Shown here: positions 41,629 through 48,732 of the stretch, one piece after another
Layout of the letters: every line of letters starts with the position of its first letter
Numbering within the stretch: position 1 is the stretch's first letter
Assembly (NCBI GenBank): GCA_035472475.1
Contig: DATIPA010000248.1
Location: forward strand, 4,180 to 68,179
Direction: 5' to 3'
Length of the DNA stretch: 64,000 bases
Origin: JAFAXD01 sp035472475
GTDB lineage: Bacteria; Pseudomonadota; Alphaproteobacteria; Rhizobiales; Xanthobacteraceae
Made by a program: the position numbers and the translations under genes
The notes under the pieces: generated by a model
Database searches by the model: none
Told to the model about the DNA's origin: nothing
Seen by the model: only the letters and a program-made list of their open reading frames with translations

Positions 41629-43828
41629 GGTCTGAACGGCGCGTGAGGCTGCGGGGCGAGGAGTCCTTGAGCGATTTGCCGCGTCCAGACAAGCTCGGAT
41701 TCGTCATGAAGTATTTATGCGCGTTGAACGGTTCTTCGCCGTCCACCGGCTTGATCCGGGTCGTGGTGCCATCCGGAAGGTATGCCCAGCTTTGCTCGTT
41801 GTCCTTCAAGTTCGCAAGCATGATCTGGTCCAGAACCTGCTCGTGCACGGTCGGATTGAGGATCGGGCACAGCGCCTCGACGCGACGATCGAGATTGCGC
41901 GGCATCATGTCGGCGGACGATATGTAGAGGGCCGCCGAGGGATGCGGCAGGCCATGCCCGTTGCCAAAGCAATAGATGCGCCCATGTTCCAAAAAGCGCC
42001 CGATGATGGATTTGGCGCGGATGTTCTCCGAGAGACCCGGCACGCCCGGCCGCAGGCAGCAAATTCCGCGGACTACCAGGTCGACCGCGACCCCGGCGTG
42101 CGATGCTTCGTAGAGCGCATCGATGATGTCGGGGTCGACCAGGGCGTTCATCTTCATCCAGATCGCAGCCGGCCGGCCGGCGCGCGCGTGCGCGATTTCG
42201 CCGGCGATATGCCGGAGGATGCTGGCGCGCAGACTGAGCGGCGAGACTGCAAGCCGCTCAAGCTCGGCCGGCTCAGCGTAACCGGTGATGTAATTGAAGA
42301 TGCGCGTCACATCGCGCGCAATCACCGGATCGGCGGTGAAGAACGAAAGGTCGGTGTAAATGCGCGCGGTAACCGGATGATAGTTGCCGGTGCCGACGTG
42401 GACGTAGGACGTGAGCGAACCGGCTTCACGCCGCACCACCAGCGACAGCTTGGCGTGTGTCTTAAGCTCGATGAATCCGTAGACGACCTGCACGCCTGCG
42501 CGCTCGAGATCGCGCGCCCAGCGGATGTTGGCCTCCTCGTCGAAACGGGCCTTGAGCTCGACCAGCGCAGTGACGGATTTGCCGGCTTCCGCAGCCTCCG
42601 CCAGCGCGTGGACGATCGGACTGTCCTTCGAGGTGCGATAGAGCGTCTGTTTGATCGCGATCACGTCCGGATCGCGCGCGGCCTGCGCCAGAAACTGTAC
42701 GACGACGTCGAACGACTCGTAGGGATGGTGGACGATCAGGTCCTTCTGGCGGATGGCGGCAAAGCAGTCGCCGGCGTGGTCGCGAATGCGCTCCGGAAAG
42801 CGCGGGTTGTAAGGCACGAATTCGAGATCGGGCCGATCGACATGTATCAGCTGGGACAATTCGGCGAGCGCCAGCATGCCGTCGACATGAAAGACCTCGT
42901 CGTCGGCAACTGCCAGCGCATGCTGAACGAACCGGCGCAGCTCGCCAGGCATCGAGGCTTCGAGCTCCAGCCTGATCACCGATCCGCGCCGGCGCTGCTT
43001 GAGCACGGTCTCGAACAGACGAACGAGATCCTCGGCCTCTTCTTCGATTTCGATGTCGGAGTCTCGGATGACGCGGAACGCGCCTTGGCCTCTGACGGTG
43101 TAGCCGGGGAACAGGTCGGGGATGAACAGCCCCGCCACCTGCTCGAAGGTGATCACGCGTGCCGTGCCGCCTTCGGGCGAAGCCGGCAGACGGATAAAGC
43201 GATCGACTTTCTGCGGCACGCGGATCAGCGCGTTCATCGGCTTGCCGTCGCGCGTGCGTGTCAGCTGCAGCGCGATCGAGAAGCCGAGATTCGGGATGAA
43301 CGGAAATGGATGCGCGGGGTCGATCGCAAGCGGGGTCAACACCGGAAAAATGTGCTGCAGAAAATAATCCTCAAGCCAGACACGCTCTTGTTTTCGAAGC
43401 GCTTGGCCGTCCACCAGAACAATGCCCTTGGCAGCAAGCTGCTCCCGCAGTTCCTGCCATCGCTTCTGCTGATCGCTCGCCAGCACCGACACCGCATCGG
43501 TGATCCGGCTCAATTGCTCCGCGGGGGTCAGCCCGTCCGGGCTCTCGGTCGTAATTCCTTCGCGCACCTGCCCTTTAAGGCCGGCAACGCGCACCATGAA
43601 AAATTCGTCGAGGTTGTTGGCTGAAATCGACAGAAAGCGAACGCGTTCCAGCACCGGCTGGTTGGCGTTCTGCGCCTCCTCGAGTACCCGTCGATTGAAC
43701 TGCAACCACGACAGCTCGCGATTGATGAATCGCTTCGGACTCGTGGTGAGATCGGTAACGCTTGCCGGAACCGGAGCAGCGATTTGCTCGCGCGCAGTTT
43801 CTTGAGGAAGAACAGCAGTTTGCGGCAT
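41609..43828 (-). CDS. ppk1: polyphosphate kinase 1
   Basis: 739 residues from ATG 43828. All four PPK1 domains appear in order: N domain (FINRELSWLQFNRRVLEEA, SANNLDEFFMVRVAGLK), head domain with HIFPVLTPLAIDPAHPFPFI, C1 domain (DLIVHHPYESFDVVV, IKQTLYRTSKDSPI) and C2 domain (SYVHVGTGNYHPVTARIYTD, GRFLEHGRIYCFGNG). It builds polyphosphate from ATP. The upstream in-frame extension to 43894 lacks homology. In an apparent operon hdaA-ppk-ppx. Confidence 0.95.
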   Translation of the reverse strand: MPQTAVLPQETAREQIAAPVPASVTDLTTSPKRFINRELSWLQFNRRVLEEAQNANQPVLERVRFLSISANNLDEFFMVRVAGLKGQVREGITTESPDGLTPAEQLSRITDAVSVLASDQQKRWQELREQLAAKGIVLVDGQALRKQERVWLEDYFLQHIFPVLTPLAIDPAHPFPFIPNLGFSIALQLTRTRDGKPMNALIRVPQKVDRFIRLPASPEGGTARVITFEQVAGLFIPDLFPGYTVRGQGAFRVIRDSDIEIEEEAEDLVRLFETVLKQRRRGSVIRLELEASMPGELRRFVQHALAVADDEVFHVDGMLALAELSQLIHVDRPDLEFVPYNPRFPERIRDHAGDCFAAIRQKDLIVHHPYESFDVVVQFLAQAARDPDVIAIKQTLYRTSKDSPIVHALAEAAEAGKSVTALVELKARFDEEANIRWARDLERAGVQVVYGFIELKTHAKLSLVVRREAGSLTSYVHVGTGNYHPVTARIYTDLSFFTADPVIARDVTRIFNYITGYAEPAELERLAVSPLSLRASILRHIAGEIAHARAGRPAAIWMKMNALVDPDIIDALYEASHAGVAVDLVVRGICCLRPGVPGLSENIRAKSIIGRFLEHGRIYCFGNGHGLPHPSAALYISSADMMPRNLDRRVEALCPILNPTVHEQVLDQIMLANLKDNEQSWAYLPDGTTTRIKPVDGEEPFNAHKYFMTNPSLSGRGKSLKDSSPRSLTRRSDRAKSAG

Positions 43829-43918
43829 GTGACGATCAATGTGAGCGGCTGATAAGAGGCTAGCAGGATTCGTTAGCGGCCGGCGAGTGATCAAATACCA
43901 GAAATCGAATGGTGATGA

Positions 43919-44584
43919 CTAGTGTCCCGCAAAAAGCTCGGCCGCCAACGCGCGTGTCACCGGCCGCCGCTGGCGCAGGGCCTCGCGATCGAGCGCTGCG
44001 ACCGCGGCGCGCGCCGCGGCGAACGACCGCTCGATGCGCGCCACCAGATAGCTGATCAGGCTTTCGTCGACCGCGAGCTGCCGGTCAACAAACAGTTTGA
44101 CCAGCACGGCGCGCAATAGCGCATCGTCGGGCGCGGCCAGTTCGACTACCGGCAGCGCGCGCAGGCGCGAGACGAGATCCGGCAACCGGATCGCCCATTG
44201 GGCGGGTGGCTGTCGCGCGGTCAGAAGCACGGTGGCGTCGTCTTCCTTGGCGAGGTTGAGCAGATGGAACAAGGCGACCTCGTCGAGCGGCTCGGCCACG
44301 TTCTCCAACGCCAGCGCTCCGGTTGCGAGGGCGCCCGGCACCGCCGTTTGATCAAGCGCCCGCGCAGAGAGACGGCGCGCCCCCGTCTTGTTGGCCCAGA
44401 TGTCGGCGAGGTGACTCTTGCCGCTGCCTTCCGGGCCGACGATCGCCACGACGCGGGCCGGCCAATCCGGCCAGCGTTCCACCAACCTCAACGCCATGGC
44501 GTTTGAGGGCCCCTCCAGAAAGTCATCGCGCGAGAAGTTCGCGCCGGGCTCGAATGACAGCACGAGCTGCCGCGGTAGGCTCAC
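43919..44584 (-). CDS. hdaA: DnaA-related replication regulator HdaA
   Basis: 221 residues from a GTG at 44584. Short AAA+ protein with an N-terminal clamp-binding-type motif (QLVLSFEP), Walker A GPEGSGKSH (about residues 49-57) and sensor segments, lacking the DnaA DNA-binding domain. HdaA works with the sliding clamp to trigger ATP hydrolysis by DnaA and so limits replication initiation. Its last residues, ELFAGH, and its stop are encoded by a 20-base string (GTGTCCCGCAAAAAGC plus CTAG) that matches a REP-like palindrome arm at 6684-6699. Confidence 0.88.
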   Translation of the reverse strand: MSLPRQLVLSFEPGANFSRDDFLEGPSNAMALRLVERWPDWPARVVAIVGPEGSGKSHLADIWANKTGARRLSARALDQTAVPGALATGALALENVAEPLDEVALFHLLNLAKEDDATVLLTARQPPAQWAIRLPDLVSRLRALPVVELAAPDDALLRAVLVKLFVDRQLAVDESLISYLVARIERSFAAARAAVAALDREALRQRRPVTRALAAELFAGH

Positions 44585-44624
44585 TGCGGCGGGTCCTCGC
44601 TGGTACGCACGACCATGGTTGGCG

Positions 44625-45173
44625 TCACGCCCGGCCTTCGCTGAAGCCGCCCATGTGCCGAACCCAGTCTCGCAGGTAAACGGCGATCGATAGTAGCGTC
44701 AAAACGGCGACCAGCCCCATCAGGCCGGCTTCCGGCAACTCGATGTCCCAATGGAAGGCGCGCGCCGCAATCACGAGGCCGCCGAGCACGATCTGGCCAA
44801 CGGTATTGAGCCGCGAGACGGTCGCCGGTTTGATCGTCACCGGGTTGCCGAGCACCCATGACAGCATGATACCGCCCACAATCAGCAGGTCGCGCGATAC
44901 GACCAGGATTACGAGCCATCGGGGAATAGCCTCCACAACGCCAAGCGACACGTAGATCGAAACGATCAACACCTTGTCCGCGAGGGGATCAAGGTAGGCA
45001 CCGACCTCCGTCGCCATTCCGAAGCGTTTGGCCAGAAAACCGTCCACGCCGTCGCTGATACCGGCGACCAGAAACAGGACGAACGCAACCGTCATCTGGT
45101 CGGAGGCGATGGCCCAAACCATCACCGGCACCAGCAAGATGCGGGCAAGCGTGATAAGATTCGGAAGACTCAA
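44625..45173 (-). CDS. CDP-alcohol phosphatidyltransferase family protein
   Basis: 182 residues from TTG 45173 (LSLPNLITLARILLVPV is the natural family start); an ATG at 45275 would add 34 unlikely residues. Six hydrophobic segments and the family signature DGxxAKxxxxxxxxGxxLDPLAD, with Lys in place of the usual Arg. It would use a CDP-activated lipid and an alcohol such as glycerol phosphate in the inner membrane. Paralogous to PgsA and to cardiolipin-type synthases; which one cannot be told here. Upstream of hdaA on the same strand, divergent from purM. Confidence 0.85.
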   Translation of the reverse strand: MSLPNLITLARILLVPVMVWAIASDQMTVAFVLFLVAGISDGVDGFLAKRFGMATEVGAYLDPLADKVLIVSIYVSLGVVEAIPRWLVILVVSRDLLIVGGIMLSWVLGNPVTIKPATVSRLNTVGQIVLGGLVIAARAFHWDIELPEAGLMGLVAVLTLLSIAVYLRDWVRHMGGFSEGRA

Positions 45174-45427
45174 ACGATATGTCCCGGCAGGTAGTGGTTC
45201 GGCGCGCGCAACATTATCCCGGACGTACCGGTTGCCAAGTCGGGATTGTGCCGTCCCCGCGCAATCCACCCGCATGCCTCAACCCGGCTCTTCCCCAAAT
45301 CCACAGCGCTCCGCTTGTCCCAGCCGCCCCCGTCTTCTATCGGTCTCTGACTTAAGCCCCCGCGGCTCGAACGGCTCTCCTCCGGGCCGCGGCGGGAGAC
45401 CACCCGGAAGATGCGGAATCCGACGCC

Positions 45428-46486
45428 ATGGCGGATGAGCCCCTGACCTATGCCAAAGCCGGTGTCGACATCGACGCCGGCAATCGCATGGTCGAACTGA
45501 TCAAGCCGCTCGTCCGCGCGACCGCGCGCGCAGGTGCGGATGCCGAGATCGGCGGCTTCGGCGGATTATTCGACCTCAAACGCGCCGGTTTTCGCGATCC
45601 AGTGCTGGTCGCGTCGACCGATGGGGTCGGCACCAAGGTGAAAATTGCGATCGAAGCGGGCCGCCACAACACGATCGGGGTCGACCTCGTTGCCATGTCG
45701 GTCAATGATCTCGTCGTCCAGGGCGCCGAACCTCTGTTCTTTCTGGATTATTTCGCCTGCGGCAAGCTCGACCCGGCGGTTGGCGCAGCCATCGTCGCCG
45801 GCGTCGCGGATGGCTGTCGCCAGGCCGGGTGCGCCCTGATCGGCGGCGAAACCGCGGAAATGCCGGGAGTTTATCAAGCAGGCGACTACGATCTTGCCGG
45901 TTTCGCGGTCGGCGCTGCCGAACGCGGCAGCCTGTTACCGCGCGGCGATATCACAGTGGGCGACGCCTTGCTCGGGGTGGCGTCCTCAGGCGTGCATTCG
46001 AACGGCTATTCGCTGGTCCGCCGGGTGGTCGAAACCAGCGGGCTTGGCTGGGAGGACCCGGCGCCATTCGAGCAAACGCGTTCGCTCGGCGAGGCGTTGC
46101 TGACCCCGACGCGGATCTACGTGGCGTCTTGCCTTGCGGCATTGCGACAGACAGCCGCAATCAAGGCGATGGCCCACATCACGGGGGGCGGCTTTCCCGA
46201 CAACATCCCGCGCGCATTGCCGAAGGGACTTCGCGCGCGCATTGACCTCGCCGCCATACCGGTTTTGCCGGTGTTCCGTTGGCTGGCCCAGGCCGGCCGC
46301 ATTGCCGCCCCTGAAATGCTGCGCACGTTCAACTGCGGGATCGGGATGGTGATCGTTGTCGCGCCGGCGCAGGCTGAGGCGGTCAGCGCCGCGCTGGCTG
46401 GCGCGGGCGAGCGCGTGGTGAGGCTCGGCACCCTCGAAGCGGCCGATGGCGGTGTGGTTTACAACGGACGCCTCGATCTTGAGTGA
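45428..46486 (+). CDS. purM: phosphoribosylformylglycinamidine cyclo-ligase
   Basis: 352 residues, complete AIR synthetase: YAKAGVDIDAGNRMVELIKP, the ATP site VLVASTDGVGTKVKIA, DLVAMSVNDLVVQGAEPLFFLDY, GGETAEMPGVY and HITGGGFPDNIPRALP. It makes aminoimidazole ribotide in purine synthesis in the cytoplasm. purN follows with overlapping ends, forming a purMN operon. Divergent promoter shared with the phosphatidyltransferase gene. Confidence 0.96.
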   Translation: MADEPLTYAKAGVDIDAGNRMVELIKPLVRATARAGADAEIGGFGGLFDLKRAGFRDPVLVASTDGVGTKVKIAIEAGRHNTIGVDLVAMSVNDLVVQGAEPLFFLDYFACGKLDPAVGAAIVAGVADGCRQAGCALIGGETAEMPGVYQAGDYDLAGFAVGAAERGSLLPRGDITVGDALLGVASSGVHSNGYSLVRRVVETSGLGWEDPAPFEQTRSLGEALLTPTRIYVASCLAALRQTAAIKAMAHITGGGFPDNIPRALPKGLRARIDLAAIPVLPVFRWLAQAGRIAAPEMLRTFNCGIGMVIVVAPAQAEAVSAALAGAGERVVRLGTLEAADGGVVYNGRLDLE

Positions 46487-47111
46487 ACCCACCCGCAAGC
46501 GCGTCGCGATCCTGATTTCCGGCCGCGGCTCCAACATGACCGCCTTGATCGAGGCCGCCAGCGAACCGTCGTATCCGGCCGAGATTGCCCTCGTGGTGTC
46601 CAACAATCCGGATGCCGCCGGGCTTGGCCGTGCCCGCGCCGCGGGTATCGTCACCGCAGCCATTGACCATCGGCCTTTCAGCACCGACCGCGCGGGTTTC
46701 GAGCACGCTTTGCAACGGGTGCTTGAAGCTCACCGTATCGATCTTGTCTGCCTCGCGGGCTTTATGCGCTTGCTCACTGCCGAATTCACCTCGGCTTGGC
46801 GGGGCCGCATCATCAACATCCACCCTGCCTTGCTCCCGGCATTCCGCGGTCTCGATACGCATGCGCGCGCGCTCGCCGCCGGGGCGACCACGCACGGCGC
46901 CACGGTTCACTTTGTTGTCCCCGAAATGGACGCCGGGCCAGTCATCGCGCAAGCAGCCGTACCGGTGCTTGCCGGCGACACGCCGGAGGCGCTTGCGGCC
47001 CGCGTGCTCAGGGTCGAGCACGAGATCTATCCGGCGGCTTTGCGCGCGCTCGCAGAAGGGCAGGTTGCCATCGACACAATAAAAAAGCCCCCGGGACCAG
47101 CCGGGGGCTAA
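46446..47111 (+). CDS. purN: phosphoribosylglycinamide formyltransferase
   Basis: 221 residues from the ATG at 46446, or 210 from a TTG at 46479 that overlaps the purM stop and gives the more usual length. GART fold with RVAILISGRGSNMTALIEA (phosphoribosyl site), the catalytic HPALLPAFRGLDTHARAL (Asn/His/Asp motif) and HGATVHFVVPEMDAGPVIAQ. It adds a formyl group to GAR using formyl-tetrahydrofolate. The last codons, encoding PPGPAGG, double as the stem of the terminator of the opposing cold-shock gene. Confidence 0.95.
   Translation: MAVWFTTDASILSEPTRKRVAILISGRGSNMTALIEAASEPSYPAEIALVVSNNPDAAGLGRARAAGIVTAAIDHRPFSTDRAGFEHALQRVLEAHRIDLVCLAGFMRLLTAEFTSAWRGRIINIHPALLPAFRGLDTHARALAAGATTHGATVHFVVPEMDAGPVIAQAAVPVLAGDTPEALAARVLRVEHEIYPAALRALAEGQVAIDTIKKPPGPAGG
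47081..47109 (-). terminator. Rho-independent terminator of the cold-shock gene, inside purN
   Basis: Read on the minus strand, the perfect 9-bp stem AGCCCCCGG / CCGGGGGCT (47101-47109 and 47086-47094 arms) with a six-base loop is followed by five to six T residues (47086-47081). It is 18 bp past the cold-shock stop codon and lies wholly within the last codons of purN. Confidence 0.8.
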
Positions 47112-47126
47112 CGGGAACACCTTGGC

Positions 47127-47330
47127 TTACGCGACCTTGAGGTTTTCGGCGGACGTCTTGCCGCGGTTGGACACGAGCTCGAACTCGACCGTCTGTCCCT
47201 CATTGAGCGTGCTCAGCCCCGCCCGTTCTACCGCCGAGATGTGGACGAAAACGTCCTTATCGCCGTTGCTCGGGTGGATGAACCCATAGCCCTTGGTTGG
47301 GTTGAACCATTTGACGGTGCCCTTTTGCAT
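47127..47330 (-). CDS. cspA: cold-shock domain protein
   Basis: 67 residues, a single OB-fold: MQKGTVKWFNPTKGYGFIHP with RNP1 KGYGFI and RNP2 VFVHIS, ending NLKVA. It binds single-stranded RNA and DNA as a chaperone. TAGGAGG lies upstream of the ATG. The gene converges on purN with only 15 bp between coding ends and takes its terminator from the purN coding sequence. Confidence 0.95.
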   Translation of the reverse strand: MQKGTVKWFNPTKGYGFIHPSNGDKDVFVHISAVERAGLSTLNEGQTVEFELVSNRGKTSAENLKVA

Positions 47331-47643
47331 CGTCTGCCTCCTAAGTCAGTGTCGACATTGCTGCTGGCGAAACGCGGAACGCATCGCTGCAAACCGCGCT
47401 ACAACCTGGGTTTTGCGAAGATCCGAAGCGATTGCGTGCACCACGCTGAGCCGCCGGAACGGCCAAAATCCGATTGCACCGCAATAGGGACATCGCAAAT
47501 ACGGCTGAACCATGGCTTTTGCAGCAAACCCAGTTGCTTCGGATGACGCCGACGCAACAGCGGCCAATAATTTTCGGAACGGCGCCCAATCGCGACCTCC
47601 GCCCGCCGCGTCATGCTAGTTCTTGCCGGTTGGGGGGCGGGCA
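47331..47643. other. 313-bp divergent intergenic region
   Basis: Leader region of the cold-shock gene and of the outer-membrane protein gene. Related strings occur in opposite orientation: CTGGGTTTTGCGAAG (47407-47421) against GCAAACCCAG (47522-47531), and ATCCGAAGCGATTG (47422-47435) against TTGCTTCGGAT (47533-47543). Otherwise no feature supported. Confidence 0.4.
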
Positions 47644-48732
47644 GTGCGTGGGAAAATACTCGCCAGTTGTGTGGTAGCGCTTGCGCTGATCGGCGCCACC
47701 CTTGGTGTTGCGCGCGCCCAGGCTCCGCCGACCCCCACGCCACCCATCACATCGGTGCCGGCCAACAGCGTGCTCGCCTCGAGCTATGCCGCCTTCGATC
47801 TGGGCACCAACTACCTTTACAATTCCAGCGGCCAAGGTGGCCTCGCGGGCCTTGCCCATATGTTCGGCACGCCCAATCCGAACGGCGGCGGCGCCCCTGA
47901 CGCCTCGCCCAATCCGCGCTATCGCGCCTGGGCGGAAGGTTACAACCTGGCAGCGCGCAACGAGGCGGTCGGGAATATTGCCGGCGACTCGCGCCACAGC
48001 ACCGGCGGGGTGGCCGGTTTTGGAATGCTGGTCGCGCCCGGCATTACGCTCAACACGTCGATCGACCAGAGCCACACCAATATCAACGTGATGGGGCAGC
48101 CGCAGCACGGCGCCTATGATCTCACCCAGATCGGGATGAGCGGAGCGATCGAGTCAGGAGCGTGGACCGTGTCGGCCGCGCTGGTGCGCGGGTTCGCCGA
48201 AATTCACTCCAGCCGCGACACGCTCACCGGGCCGGCGACCGCAGGTTATAACGGCAACGTATGGGGTGCCCTGGCGGACGTGAGTTACTACATCCCGCTC
48301 GGCCGCTTCCGCATCGTGCCGCGCGCGGGCACGGACTGGTTGCGCAGCCGCACCGACCCCTACAGCGAAGCCGGCGGCTTCCTCCCGGCGACGATCCCGG
48401 GGCTCACGATCAGCCGCACCCGCATCTTTGCGGGCGGCGAGCTCGGCAACTTTTGGATGATCGACAAGACCATGATCGATGTCACCGCCTATGGCCGCCT
48501 GGTCGACGTCGTGTCTTTCAATGCGCCGCCATTCGTGGTCGCAGCCGCGACCGGCGGTGCCATCGCCCAGCCTGTTCAGCCGGTGACCGAGTCCCGCCTC
48601 GGCTACGAAACGGGTGCCCAGGCGTCATTGCGGCTGTCGCCGTTGACGCGCCTTTATGTCGCTTACGATGCACGGCTTCGCGGCGGCTACCAATCGCAGG
48701 GTGGCAGCGTCGGCGTCGAGTTCAGGTGGTAG
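47644..48732 (+). CDS. exported autotransporter-like outer-membrane beta-barrel protein
   Basis: 362 residues from GTG 47644, preceded by a G-rich ribosome site. Signal peptide (about residues 4-25, ending ARAQ), a proline/threonine-rich segment, then repeated amphipathic strands typical of the autotransporter barrel (YRAWAEGYNLAARNEAV, GVAGFGMLVAPGITLNTSID, LADVSYYIPLGRFRIVPRAG) ending in VEFRW, the aromatic-terminal outer-membrane signature. There is no long passenger domain. Its 3' end overlaps that of the oxidoreductase gene by 11 bp. Confidence 0.82.
   Translation: MRGKILASCVVALALIGATLGVARAQAPPTPTPPITSVPANSVLASSYAAFDLGTNYLYNSSGQGGLAGLAHMFGTPNPNGGGAPDASPNPRYRAWAEGYNLAARNEAVGNIAGDSRHSTGGVAGFGMLVAPGITLNTSIDQSHTNINVMGQPQHGAYDLTQIGMSGAIESGAWTVSAALVRGFAEIHSSRDTLTGPATAGYNGNVWGALADVSYYIPLGRFRIVPRAGTDWLRSRTDPYSEAGGFLPATIPGLTISRTRIFAGGELGNFWMIDKTMIDVTAYGRLVDVVSFNAPPFVVAAATGGAIAQPVQPVTESRLGYETGAQASLRLSPLTRLYVAYDARLRGGYQSQGGSVGVEFRW

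Noticed and set aside
41717..43624. 635-codon plus-strand open frame
   Set aside because: Antisense shadow of ppk1; the composition is driven by GC-rich codons and the protein has no recognisable domain, while ppk1 is fully supported.
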